Shown piece by piece: positions 1-9,753 of a stretch of 64,000 bases of DNA. This stretch comes from Opitutales bacterium. Lineage in GTDB: Bacteria; Verrucomicrobiota; Verrucomicrobiia; Opitutales; UBA953. The translations under genes were made by a program, and so were the position numbers. The number at the start of each line of letters is the position of its first letter. The stretch's first letter is position 1. The notes under the pieces are model-generated. The model was not told the DNA's origin, made no database searches, and worked only from the letters and a program-made list of their open reading frames with translations. The DNA is taken from the NCBI GenBank assembly GCA_016463705.1, contig JAEMQU010000001.1, positions 39,986 through 103,985 of the forward strand, given 5' to 3'.

Positions 1-2
1 GC

Positions 3-86
3 GAAATCTCAAACCACTGTGGTGGTTGTGAGAAAAAAGACGGAGAAAAGTGCCCACCTACCCCTACTGAAACTCCTAAGGTCTAA
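3..86 (+). CDS. C-terminal fragment of an unidentified protein truncated by the window edge (…EISNHCGGCEKKDGEKCPPTPTETPKV*)
   Basis: Open frame 3 from the window edge to TAA at 84-86, Cys-rich tail, directly followed by a strong terminator hairpin. Confidence 0.4.
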   Translation, partial: EISNHCGGCEKKDGEKCPPTPTETPKV

Positions 87-107
87 TTCAGTTTAGCCAT
101 TGATTTT

Positions 108-135
108 AAAGGGCGAACTTTCGAGTTCGCCCTTT
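108..135. terminator. Bidirectional intrinsic terminator with TTCG tetraloop between convergent genes
   Basis: AAAGGGCGAACT-TTCG-AGTTCGCCCTTT perfect hairpin flanked by T/A tracts. Confidence 0.8.
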
Positions 136-690
136 TTATTTATGCCAATTCAAGCCGAGATCCTGACGAACAAACTCAGGGAAATCTTGGCGAATGGTGA
201 ATTTCATTTTCTCGGCATAAATAAAATCTTCGACGCGACCGGCTCCACTGCGCACGGCACAAGATTTTATTCCCGCATTTAATCCCGCATCCCAATCGGT
301 GATACGATCGCCCACCATCCAACACCTTGTTTCATCTAGTTGGTGAAGCTCGATCATTTCTAAAATAAATTGAGGACTGGGCTTACGGTACAAAGATGGC
401 TCATCCGGTTTTTCGGGGGCGGCTTTGATTTCTAAAATTCCTGGGGCTGGTAAATCCAGCAATTCGAGCATGCGTTGATTGCAGGCATGGTATTGCTCCC
501 AGGTAAAAATCCCCCGATTAATTCCACTTTGGTTAGTTAGAATAAAAAGCTTATAACCGGCCGATAAACAGGCCTTAAGGGCTGGTTTTACCCCAGAAAT
601 AAGGATTACTTGGTCAACTTGGCAGGTGTGGTGGTGGTCTTCGATGAGATTTCCATCCCGATCGAGGAAAAGGGCGGGCGATTTGGCCAT
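136..690 (-). CDS. HAD-IIIA family phosphatase (GmhB/HisB-N-like)
   Basis: LFLDRDGNLIED, ILTNQSGINRG and MVGDRITDWDAGLNAG motifs; likely start at MAKSP. Confidence 0.8.
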   Translation of the reverse strand: MAKSPALFLDRDGNLIEDHHHTCQVDQVILISGVKPALKACLSAGYKLFILTNQSGINRGIFTWEQYHACNQRMLELLDLPAPGILEIKAAPEKPDEPSLYRKPSPQFILEMIELHQLDETRCWMVGDRITDWDAGLNAGIKSCAVRSGAGRVEDFIYAEKMKFTIRQDFPEFVRQDLGLNWHK

Positions 691-792
691 ACCCCAGCCA
701 ATCGGGACAATTAAGTAGAGCAAGCCATTGAATGGGGGCTTGACCGTGGGGGCAGGGAGACTCTACATCTGACCCTCAACCAGAGCAAAACC

Positions 793-972
793 ATGGCAAA
801 TCCGAAACGCAAACAGTCTAAACGCCGCAGTCGCCTTCGTCGCGGAGCCAATCAGTTCCGTGCTCCCAAGCTCGTACGCGATGCTGAATCAGGCGCCCTC
901 CGCCGTTCACACCGTGTCGACCCAACCACCGGTAAATACCGTGGTCGTCAAGTCCTCGACACCGAGGCTTAA
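793..972 (+). CDS. rpmF: 50S ribosomal protein L32 (59 aa; below the ORF-track cutoff)
   Basis: Translation MANPKRKQSKRRSRLRRGANQFRAPKLVRDAESGALRRSHRVDPTTGKYRGRQVLDTEA; classic position upstream of plsX-fabH. Confidence 0.95.
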   Translation: MANPKRKQSKRRSRLRRGANQFRAPKLVRDAESGALRRSHRVDPTTGKYRGRQVLDTEA

Positions 973-1002
973 GCAATTTTTACGGGCAACGCCCGTGCAA
1001 TC

Positions 1003-2073
1003 ATGAGCGAAGAAATCACGCCCACTGGAAAAAGGATCGCCCTCGATTGTATGGGTGGCGATTTAGGTCCATCGGAAGCCGTCGCGGGTGCAGCCCTTGC
1101 ACTGCGTGAAGGCTTTGTCGGGCCCAACGATAAACTTATTTTAGTAGGTCACGAAGATAATTTGCGCCAACTCGCCGCCGAGCACCGCATTCTTAAATCT
1201 AAGCGCATTGAATTTAAACATGCTGCAACGGTGGTGAATCCCGATGACGCGGCGATGACGGTCATTAAATCGAAACGCGATTCATCCATGTTGATTGCTT
1301 TAGATATGCTGAAAGCAGGTCAGGCTGATCTCGTTATTTCTACCGGTAATACTAAAGCACTAGTCGCAGCTGGAACCATTAAAGTGCGCCCGATGGAAGG
1401 CGCCGAACGTCCTGCCCTCGCCGCTATTATGCCACGCCGCGAAGGCCACTTCGTGATGCTTGATGTGGGCGCAAATCCTGAAGCCAAACCTGAACATTTA
1501 GTCCATAATGCCGTATTCGGATCCATCTATGCACAAAGCGCATTAGGCATCGCCCACCCACGAGTAGGTTTATTATCCGTGGGCACCGAAGAAGGTAAAG
1601 GCGGGGCCAGAATTAATCGTACGCACACTTTATTAAAAGCGATGGGTGATAAAATTAATTACATCGGACCCGTGGAAGGGTTTGATGTATTTGGCGACGC
1701 TTGTGATGTCGTGGTCACCGATGGTTTCACCGGAAATGTTATTTTAAAAACGCTGGAAGGTCTGGTTTACATGGTGAGAGACATGGTCGGTAAAAAAGTA
1801 AAAAGTAATCCCGTCTACCTCGCAGGCGGTATCGCCATGTTCCCTCTCTTGCGTGAACTTAAAGGAAAACTTAAGCCTGAAAAATACGGCGGAGCTCCTT
1901 TATTAGGACTCTCCAGTTTAGTCATGAAAGCTCACGGTTCGAGTAATCGTCAAAGTATCGCCAGTGCCATTCGCTTAGGCCTCGAAGCCGTGGGACATGA
2001 TGCAAACCGCCGAATGTTAGTCGCCTTAGCGGAAGCAAATGCCGTAATTTCTTCGACTCCGGAAGAAGAATGA
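1003..2073 (+). CDS. plsX: Phosphate acyltransferase PlsX
   Basis: IALDCMGGDLGPSEAVAGA and VVTDGFTGNVILKTLEG motifs. Confidence 0.96.
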   Translation: MSEEITPTGKRIALDCMGGDLGPSEAVAGAALALREGFVGPNDKLILVGHEDNLRQLAAEHRILKSKRIEFKHAATVVNPDDAAMTVIKSKRDSSMLIALDMLKAGQADLVISTGNTKALVAAGTIKVRPMEGAERPALAAIMPRREGHFVMLDVGANPEAKPEHLVHNAVFGSIYAQSALGIAHPRVGLLSVGTEEGKGGARINRTHTLLKAMGDKINYIGPVEGFDVFGDACDVVVTDGFTGNVILKTLEGLVYMVRDMVGKKVKSNPVYLAGGIAMFPLLRELKGKLKPEKYGGAPLLGLSSLVMKAHGSSNRQSIASAIRLGLEAVGHDANRRMLVALAEANAVISSTPEEE

Positions 2074-2122
2074 GGTTTTAGTGTTCCCTTCCTCCCCGCG
2101 CAGGGCTTACTTCGACTACTTG

Positions 2123-3136
2123 ATGAACCCGGCTCAATCCTCAGTCTTCATCCGTTCACTCGGCGTCCATACACCCGAGCGAAAACTGACCAACGATGAC
2201 TTATCAAAGATCGTCGATACGAACGATGAATGGATTAAAACACGCTCAGGAATTGCCGAACGTCGCATCGCTGGACCCAACGAAAATCCTTCCGACATGG
2301 GAGCAAAGGCGGCCGCCCACGCCCTTAAAAATGCCGGACTGAATCCTGAAGATATCGACCTTCTGATCGTCGCGACCATGACGCCCGACGTCCCTTTCCC
2401 TTCAACGGCTTGTATTCTTCAAGCTAAACTCGGACTCCGTCGCGACATCCCCGCCTTCGATGTTTCCGCCGCTTGTTCTGGATTTATTTTCGCCCTTCAA
2501 GTGGGCACCGACATGTTGCGTTCGGGAAATTACCGACGCGCTCTCGTTGTCGGAACCGAAAAACTTTCCGGAGTTCTCGACTGGCAAGATCGCACCACGT
2601 GCGTACTTTTTGGCGATGGAGCAGGAGCCGCTATTTTAGAATTAACCGACACTCCTAATGTGGGCATTCTCGGAAACATGTTAGGCTCCGATGGAACTAA
2701 CGCTGAACTTATTCATAGCGTGGCGGGCGGCTCCGCTAAACCTTCGACACCTGAAACGATTCAAAATCGCGAACACTGCCTACGCATGAATGGCAAAGAA
2801 GTTTTTAAACTCGCCGTGCGAGTGATGTCCGAATCCTGTCAGCGCGTTTTAAACAAATGTGGAGTAACCTCCGATCAAGTGGCCTGGTTCATCCCCCACC
2901 AAGCGAATGCGCGTATTCTTGAAGCGGTGGCGGGCCAATTGAATGTTGGGCTTGAGCGATTTCCTTCGAATTTAGACCGATTTGGGAATACTTCGGCTGC
3001 CTCTATTCCCCTGGCCCTCGAAGAGGCTTGGCGGGAAGGCAAAATCAAACACGGTGACCTTGTCCTGCTCGTCGCTTTCGGCTCAGGATTAACCTGGGGC
3101 GCAACACTCCTTCGTTGGCATGAACCTAAAAAATAA
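2123..3136 (+). CDS. fabH: 3-oxoacyl-ACP synthase III
   Basis: DVSAACSGF active site, WFIPHQAN, GFGNTSAASIPLAL motifs; start inferred at internal ATG. Confidence 0.96.
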   Translation: MNPAQSSVFIRSLGVHTPERKLTNDDLSKIVDTNDEWIKTRSGIAERRIAGPNENPSDMGAKAAAHALKNAGLNPEDIDLLIVATMTPDVPFPSTACILQAKLGLRRDIPAFDVSAACSGFIFALQVGTDMLRSGNYRRALVVGTEKLSGVLDWQDRTTCVLFGDGAGAAILELTDTPNVGILGNMLGSDGTNAELIHSVAGGSAKPSTPETIQNREHCLRMNGKEVFKLAVRVMSESCQRVLNKCGVTSDQVAWFIPHQANARILEAVAGQLNVGLERFPSNLDRFGNTSAASIPLALEEAWREGKIKHGDLVLLVAFGSGLTWGATLLRWHEPKK

Positions 3137-4244
3137 ATTCTTCAGCATCCTCGCTCTCGCCCTCACACTCACGTGTCAGGCCGAACTGATTCACACCGGA
3201 CCTCGCTGGACGCTCAAAGAAGGTACCACTTCTGTCGCCATCGCACCGACCACGTTACCGGAATTATTAAATCAAATTAACGAAGCCCAGGCCGCGACGG
3301 ATGCGAAAGATTATTCCACAGCTTTATCACTCTGGAATAAAATTGCGGAAACCCAGTTTGGTCACGAAGGCGAAGCGATTGCCCTGATTGCGAGAGCAAA
3401 AATTCATATTGCGCGTAATCAGTTTGAACCAGCCGAGCGCGAAGACTTGGATGAATTTTTCAAACGTCACACCAACTACGTGAATTTCCAAGACGCCATC
3501 GATTTAGATTTTATTATCGCTTCACGTTTGGCGGACGGAGCTCGCCCGCAATTGGGTGGTTGGTTTCCTTGGTTTAGAGACCGATTACACGCAGTCGTCG
3601 TTTACGAAAAAGTCGTGAAAGTCGCGCCCAATGGACCACTCGCTGACATCGCCCTAATCCGCATCGCGCGCCTGAATGCGGAACAAGGTCGTACGGCCGA
3701 AAGCCTTGAGGCCCTCGAACGTATTGTGAGTGACTATCCCACTTCGAAATACGCACCCGAAGCCCTCGAAAGACTGGCTAAACTACGCAGCGAAGAATCA
3801 CTCGGTCCCGATTGGGATCAAGCGAGCACCATCGATTCGGCAGACCACTGGAAGACTCTCGCCGACCAATATCCAAACGATCCACGCGCGAAAAGCGCAC
3901 CGGAACAAATTAAAATCTTACGCGATCGCGCGGCACGGGCCCGACTCAATCTCGGAAAATTCTACTGGTACAGCCGCAACAATCCTGAAGCCGCTAAACT
4001 CATGGCCAATGCCTGCCGAAGTATTTCGCCAGAATCCGCCGCCGCGGTGGAAGCCCAAAATTTACTCACGGAAATCGAGAAAAATCCTAGTCCACCCACG
4101 ACCCTTGCGGATAAATTACTCGGCGCTTATCCACGTCCCACGTCCCGCACCGACAACAAACCCGTCACGGTGGGTGATGAATTAGATGCACTGGGTTTCC
4201 GTAAAGAAACGATTAATCCGGCGACCGAAAATTCCCGTCCATGA
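3120..4244 (+). CDS. TPR-containing outer-membrane/envelope protein (BamD/YbgF-like repeats)
   Basis: N-terminal signal peptide, TPR-like repeats; 17-nt overlap with fabH. Confidence 0.65.
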   Translation: MNLKNKFFSILALALTLTCQAELIHTGPRWTLKEGTTSVAIAPTTLPELLNQINEAQAATDAKDYSTALSLWNKIAETQFGHEGEAIALIARAKIHIARNQFEPAEREDLDEFFKRHTNYVNFQDAIDLDFIIASRLADGARPQLGGWFPWFRDRLHAVVVYEKVVKVAPNGPLADIALIRIARLNAEQGRTAESLEALERIVSDYPTSKYAPEALERLAKLRSEESLGPDWDQASTIDSADHWKTLADQYPNDPRAKSAPEQIKILRDRAARARLNLGKFYWYSRNNPEAAKLMANACRSISPESAAAVEAQNLLTEIEKNPSPPTTLADKLLGAYPRPTSRTDNKPVTVGDELDALGFRKETINPATENSRP

Positions 4245-4741
4245 GCTTGCGCACACTCTTTTTATTTCTGGGCCTGAGTTTAACCATCAGCCAAACCGGC
4301 TGCTCATCCTATGAGCTCGGTGGACCTAAACCCGTGTTCACGACGATTGAAATTGCTCCCATAAAAAATACTACTTCACGTATCGGGACGCAGGTTGTGC
4401 TTGAACAAAAATTAATTGAATCCTTTACCGCCGATCCTCGCATTAAAATCGGTCCAGGTGGTGCAAGATTAGAAACCGTCGTCACACGCTACACCCACCA
4501 AGGTCTCACCACGAAATCAATCGACAGCTATACTTACAGTAGCTTTAACATTTCGATCACCGTGCGTTGCACTTTGACCACCCATAACGGAACTAAAGTT
4601 TTATTTAAGGACCGAGAATTTAGTGCCTCCTCAACCTTGCAGCCCAAGGGCGATGCTTCCGCGGAAGAGCGCAGCATCGCACCGGGTTTGTTTACGGATA
4701 TCGTTAGCCAAATACGAGAAGCTGCGACCACGGCTTGGTAA
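4241..4741 (+). CDS. LptE-like LPS-assembly lipoprotein
   Basis: Lipobox TGCSSYELGG followed by an LptE-like FTTIEIAPIKNTTSRIGTQVVLEQKLIESF region; ATGA overlap with upstream gene. Confidence 0.7.
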   Translation: MSLRTLFLFLGLSLTISQTGCSSYELGGPKPVFTTIEIAPIKNTTSRIGTQVVLEQKLIESFTADPRIKIGPGGARLETVVTRYTHQGLTTKSIDSYTYSSFNISITVRCTLTTHNGTKVLFKDREFSASSTLQPKGDASAEERSIAPGLFTDIVSQIREAATTAW

Positions 4742-4743
4742 AT

Positions 4744-5394
4744 ATGAACTCGCCCATCATTGCCCCTTCCCTGCTGGCCGCTAATCACGGTGAATTTGCA
4801 CTCGGGATTAAAGCGATTGAAGAGGCCGGATTAAAGTGGGTTCACCTCGATATTATGGACGGACACTTTGTGCCAAATATTAGCTTTGGTCCACAGGTGG
4901 TGGCCGATTTAAGATCGCGGACCAAACTGCATTTCGATGTGCACCTGATGTTACAAAATCCGGATCGTTACGTTGCACCGTTCATTAAAGCGGGTTCGGA
5001 AACGATTACCGTTCATGTCGAAGCCGACCATGACGTCACCAAAACTCTGAAAACGATTAAAGACGCTGGTGTACATGCGGGTATCGCAATGAATCCCGAT
5101 TGCGACCCGAAGAGACTTTTACCCTATCTAGATTCGGTTGACCTCGTATTGTGTATGACAGTTTTTCCTGGTTTTGGCGGACAGTCTTTTATGCCATCCG
5201 TACTTGAGAGCATTAAATTCTTAGACAACGAACGAAAAAATCGCGGTTTAAATTTCCGCTTAGAAGTCGACGGCGGAATCAACCACGAAACTGGTTTACA
5301 ATGTCGCGCCGCCGGAGCAGACACCTTGGTGGCAGGTACCGCTTTTTACAAAGCACCTGATCGCCGAGCTTTTATCGCTGGATTAACTGCTTAA
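4744..5394 (+). CDS. rpe: Ribulose-phosphate 3-epimerase
   Basis: IIAPSLLAANHGEF, HLDIMDGHFVPNISFGP, VDGGINHET motifs. Confidence 0.96.
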   Translation: MNSPIIAPSLLAANHGEFALGIKAIEEAGLKWVHLDIMDGHFVPNISFGPQVVADLRSRTKLHFDVHLMLQNPDRYVAPFIKAGSETITVHVEADHDVTKTLKTIKDAGVHAGIAMNPDCDPKRLLPYLDSVDLVLCMTVFPGFGGQSFMPSVLESIKFLDNERKNRGLNFRLEVDGGINHETGLQCRAAGADTLVAGTAFYKAPDRRAFIAGLTA

Positions 5395-6524
5395 GCTTCC
5401 GCGACTGGCGTCGAATCTGCGCCTAAACTCTTCTCCTTCTGCAGTCTTAACTGACCACAGGCGGCATTGATATCATGCCCTTTTTCCCGACGTAAAGTCG
5501 CGGTAACACCCAGGGCACGTAGTTCTTTAACGAAGCGATCTTGGCGGGTGATGGAAGGTCGACGCCAATCCAGTCCCTCCACCGTATTGTAAGGAATTAA
5601 ATTAACGTGGGCGTGTAGTTCTCGAGCAATCACCGCTAATTTTTGGGCCTGTTCGAGTGAGTCATTAATCTCTTCGATGAGAATAAATTCTAGCGTTAAC
5701 ATACGGCCGTGTTCACGGGCAAAAGTTTTAGCGGCGGGAATTAATTCTTCCAGCGGGTACTTTTTATTTATGGGCATGATTTTTTCCCGCACTTCATTGG
5801 TCGCTCCGTGTAAACTAATCGCCAAACGAAAGCCTAAAGTCTCTTCCGCTAATTTTAAAATTTTGGGAACAACGCCCGAAGTAGAAATCGTCACACGGCG
5901 AGCGCCAAAACCAAAGCCCCACTGGGCGTTTACAATTTTTAGGGCCGACATCAAATTATCATAATTAGCCAAAGGCTCCCCCATGCCCATGACCACAATA
6001 TTATCAAACGAAGCTAAACCTTCGGCGGCACGAGCGGGATCGGCTTGATCTTCAATGCGACAAACTTGCACAAGTTGCGAAACGATTTCGCCAATACTCA
6101 AGTCACGCTTCCAGCCATCGAGACCTGAAGCACAGAATTTACAACCGTAGGCGCAGCCGACTTGGGTGGAGATACAAATCGTACGACGGGATTTATCTTG
6201 GCCGACGCCTTCCATGGGAGCGCGGATGATGACGGTCTCGATTAAAGATCCGTCGCGGAGTCTTTGTAAAAGTTTCTGGGTCACATCTTGGGACGTTTTG
6301 TGTCCAAGCACCTCGGTTGAGGTAAAATCATAATTTTCGGCCAGCCAAACCCGCAAATTAGCCGGCAAATTAGTCATTATCTCCGCGGATTCGGCACGGC
6401 GGGGATAAATCCACTCAAAAATCTGCCCAGCCCGGTATTTGGGGTGACCGGCTTCAGCGAGCTTAAGCCCCAAGGAGTCGGGGGTTTCGCCATGAATGGA
6501 GGGTTTTAAAGGCTTAAAGGCCAT
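5391..6524 (-). CDS. rlmN: 23S rRNA (adenine2503-C2)-methyltransferase (radical SAM)
   Basis: CISTQVGCAYGCKFCASG radical SAM motif, GMGEPLANYDN. Confidence 0.96.
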   Translation of the reverse strand: MAFKPLKPSIHGETPDSLGLKLAEAGHPKYRAGQIFEWIYPRRAESAEIMTNLPANLRVWLAENYDFTSTEVLGHKTSQDVTQKLLQRLRDGSLIETVIIRAPMEGVGQDKSRRTICISTQVGCAYGCKFCASGLDGWKRDLSIGEIVSQLVQVCRIEDQADPARAAEGLASFDNIVVMGMGEPLANYDNLMSALKIVNAQWGFGFGARRVTISTSGVVPKILKLAEETLGFRLAISLHGATNEVREKIMPINKKYPLEELIPAAKTFAREHGRMLTLEFILIEEINDSLEQAQKLAVIARELHAHVNLIPYNTVEGLDWRRPSITRQDRFVKELRALGVTATLRREKGHDINAACGQLRLQKEKSLGADSTPVAEA

Positions 6525-6624
6525 GGTTGATTAGGACGAGTTGCACTTATTTAGGTGGCAAAGACGATGGGCCTTCCTTCCGGCTTGCAAGTAAGTTTTG
6601 TTACCCTCAAAACCACAATTTGCA

Positions 6625-8592
6625 ATGAGTAACAAGGCCCTTAACCCACACGGTGGCAAAAACCACCTCATCCCAGAAACCATCAGCCTGGTCACGGCTG
6701 GTAAAAACGGTTTTTGCTTACACCAAGCTTGGGGTATCGGAATCATTCGTGCGTACGAAGAAGCGACAAAGCGCTTCACCATCGACTTCCCTGAGCAGTC
6801 CAAAAAAGGACACGTCATCGACGTGGCCTTTTTCTCCAACGGCAAAATTGAGATTTTAAATCCCGAGAGCATCCTCTCCCAATCTTACGCAGACGGCAGC
6901 AAAGAAAAAATTGCGAAATTGGTCGCCGACGATGTACCGACTTTAATCAAAAGCATCTTAGCTGAATACCCAACCGGCGAATGTTCTTCCTACGCTCTCG
7001 AAGCACAATTAGATCGCATCTATTTCGCCTCTCTGGCCGCTGGTAAAGATCGCGCAACGGCCTTCAAAAATTGGTGGACCAAAGGTCGCGCCGCCATTCG
7101 CAAAGATCGCGCTATTTTAATCCCTGAACGCAAAGGGGGAGCCTACGCTTTACTCGAAGCGCCGAAGGACGTGGGGGAAGATCTTTTCGCACAGTACGAA
7201 ATGTCACCCATCTTCGAACGCAAAATTGCCATCCTCGAAGAACTCGCCGACAGCCCAACCAACGAAACACGTTCCGCAGCGAATGAAGCTAATTTAGCTA
7301 AAGTTTCCAGCGACCTCAGCAAAGCCCTCAAAGGTCTCACCGGTTCCCGTCGAAGCACCCATTTACCTAAGATTTTATGCGCTATTTGGAATCGCGATAA
7401 GTTCTTCCGCACCGCGGTTGAAACCGTCGACACCCAAAGCCCAACGGCTTCGGAAATCATCGCTGAAAGCAGCGACTCCGACCTCGCCACCATCGCCTTA
7501 AACATCCCTCACACCAGCGAAAAAATCCGTGCGTTACTCGATTTAATTCGTGCACACAGTGGCGAACGCTGGGCCGATCGCGCTTTCGATTTACTCCGCA
7601 ATCGTGATATCGGTGGAACCAAAACGGGTTCCGCTAAATTAGTTTCCGAATGCATCTCTTATCTCTGCGACGCGGAACTCGCCGAAAAAGTTGCGAAACG
7701 TTTCAGCGAATGGCTCGATTCACGCGACCTCCGCCCACCAGTCATTATTTGGATCATCAAAAATCGTGAGTCCAAAAAATATGCAGAGATTGTCGCCCCC
7801 TTAGTTAATCCCAACCTGCTCGGTGCCATCTTAAGCAGCATCGACATCGAAGCGCTCGAGTCTAATTCAACCGCGCGTATTCCTCTCGTCACTGAGTTGA
7901 TCAACGACAAAAATATTCTGTCCGATATCCTCATGCCCAATGGCAATAAAGTAGATATCGAAACCATCTTCGACCTCGTACGTATCATGTTACGCAATCA
8001 AGGTTTCGACGAGACCACCAAGAGCAAACTTAAGGCCCGCTTCCACCATATCGAACCAAGCGTCGAACAAATCTGGAAGAGCCAACAAGACGAAAACACC
8101 ACAGAAGAAAGCACTCTCAAGGTTTCTAATGAAAGTAAATTAGCCCGCGAAGCTGAGCTTATCGATATCGTTCAGGTCAAACTTCCCGCCACGAAAGAAG
8201 CGATTCAGATCGCAAAAGAGCACGGTGACTTACGCGAAAACTCTGAATACAAGATGGCTCGCCAAGATCACGACACTCTAACCGGACGTCGCGCTGAATT
8301 AGAAGCGATGCTCAAGAAGGCTGAAGTTTTTGATTTCGCTACCGCCAAGACGGATAAGGTTTCGATCGGCACCAATGTTAAATTACATCGCGAGTCTGAT
8401 CAGACTGAAATCACCTACACCATTCTGGGTGCATGGGATGGCGAACCCGAGCGTAACATTCTGGCCTACATCACTCCTTTAGCTCGTCAGTTCTTGAACA
8501 AGAAAACCGGCGAAGAATTTGCCACCAATATCAAAGGTCGCACCGAAAAGTGGAAAGTCCTTTCGATTACGCGCTGGGCCGATAAAAAATAA
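6625..8592 (+). CDS. Long GreA/GreB-domain transcription elongation factor with ~500-aa N-terminal extension
   Basis: C-terminal EAIQIAKEHGDLRENSEYKMARQDHDTLTGRRAELEAML matches the GreA coiled-coil; start at MSNKALN. Confidence 0.85.
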   Translation: MSNKALNPHGGKNHLIPETISLVTAGKNGFCLHQAWGIGIIRAYEEATKRFTIDFPEQSKKGHVIDVAFFSNGKIEILNPESILSQSYADGSKEKIAKLVADDVPTLIKSILAEYPTGECSSYALEAQLDRIYFASLAAGKDRATAFKNWWTKGRAAIRKDRAILIPERKGGAYALLEAPKDVGEDLFAQYEMSPIFERKIAILEELADSPTNETRSAANEANLAKVSSDLSKALKGLTGSRRSTHLPKILCAIWNRDKFFRTAVETVDTQSPTASEIIAESSDSDLATIALNIPHTSEKIRALLDLIRAHSGERWADRAFDLLRNRDIGGTKTGSAKLVSECISYLCDAELAEKVAKRFSEWLDSRDLRPPVIIWIIKNRESKKYAEIVAPLVNPNLLGAILSSIDIEALESNSTARIPLVTELINDKNILSDILMPNGNKVDIETIFDLVRIMLRNQGFDETTKSKLKARFHHIEPSVEQIWKSQQDENTTEESTLKVSNESKLAREAELIDIVQVKLPATKEAIQIAKEHGDLRENSEYKMARQDHDTLTGRRAELEAMLKKAEVFDFATAKTDKVSIGTNVKLHRESDQTEITYTILGAWDGEPERNILAYITPLARQFLNKKTGEEFATNIKGRTEKWKVLSITRWADKK

Positions 8593-8618
8593 GCCGAAGT
8601 TCATTCTTTGGACGCGAC

Positions 8619-8642
8619 GAAGCCCTAGTTTTCTGGGGCTTC
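8619..8642 (+). terminator. Intrinsic terminator after the greA-like gene
   Basis: GAAGCCCTAG-TTTT-CTGGGGCTTC followed by CTCTTTT. Confidence 0.6.
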
Positions 8643-8682
8643 CTCTTTTGACACGGACCCAAACCTACTGCAATCTCGCCAC

Positions 8683-9621
8683 ATGCCCGACCCTTGGGAG
8701 TCCATCCGCCTTCTTTCTGATCCCACCCGGGCACGGATTCTTTTCCTCATCAGCCGAGGCGAACTTTCTGTAGGCGAACTTCAAGAGATACTCGGCATGC
8801 GCCAATCACGTATTTCGACGCACCTCGCACTGTTAAAAAAATCCGGACTGGCCCATGACCGTCGCGATGGAAAAAATTCCTTTTACGTTTTAGCTGAAAA
8901 TTTACCGAGCGGGGTGCAGAAAATGATTGAGGCGACCCAGCAGGCCACCGCCCAAGAATCGCAAACTCAGGCCGATCAACGAGCCCTCAAACGCTTGGCG
9001 GAAAAACGTCGCCGCAAAACTGAACAGCATTTTAACCTCGTCGCCGAACGCCTCGGTAAAAACTATTGTCCGGGTCGCTCCTGGGAATCCATCGGCCAAA
9101 TGCTTTTTTTATTAACCCCGAAAGTTAAAATTGCCGACCTCGGTGCGGGCGATGGTACGCTCTCCCGATTACTCGCCCGCCAAGCAGAATTTGTTTACTG
9201 TATCGATAACTCATCTCGCATGGTGGAGTTGGGTCGCAGCTTAGCGAAAAAAGAACAGATCAAAAATCTGGAATATGTTTTAGGAGACATCGAAAAAGTT
9301 CCCCTACCCGATAAGAGCGTGGACCTCGCCCTATTGAGCCAAGCGTTACACCACGCCGAAAATCCGAAAAAAGCTTTGGCTGAAGCCTATCGTATTCTTA
9401 AACCGGGTGGCCGATTACTGATTTTAGATTTGCGTGCGCATAAGTTCGAAAAAGCACGCGAACTCTACGCCGATCGCTGGCTCGGTTTTAATGAAAATGA
9501 TTTGCATGATTGGCTCGAAGAATCTGGGTTTATTAAGACCGAAGTGAGAATTGTCACAAAAGAGTCACAAGAGCCTGGCTTTGAGACAATTTTGGGCACG
9601 GCGATACGGCCGACTAAGTAA
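8683..9621 (+). CDS. ArsR-family winged-helix regulator fused to a class I SAM methyltransferase
   Basis: HTH (SVGELQEILGMRQSRISTHLALLKKSGL) plus VKIADLGAGDGTLSRLLA SAM motif. Confidence 0.9.
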   Translation: MPDPWESIRLLSDPTRARILFLISRGELSVGELQEILGMRQSRISTHLALLKKSGLAHDRRDGKNSFYVLAENLPSGVQKMIEATQQATAQESQTQADQRALKRLAEKRRRKTEQHFNLVAERLGKNYCPGRSWESIGQMLFLLTPKVKIADLGAGDGTLSRLLARQAEFVYCIDNSSRMVELGRSLAKKEQIKNLEYVLGDIEKVPLPDKSVDLALLSQALHHAENPKKALAEAYRILKPGGRLLILDLRAHKFEKARELYADRWLGFNENDLHDWLEESGFIKTEVRIVTKESQEPGFETILGTAIRPTK

Positions 9622-9753
9622 TATTTTAGGGTTAATACTCATTTATCACTGCGGATAAGTTTAGGTATGGGGGCCCTGTTAAGACTTGGCAAAATTCGGC
9701 CGCAACGGCACTTTTACAGCCTACTTCCGAGAGTTCCCCAACTCCTCACCCCG

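Noticed and set aside
3730-4185. 151-aa plus ORF overlapping the TPR gene in another frame
   Set aside because: Wholly inside a better supported CDS; Lys/Pro/Arg-rich shadow translation
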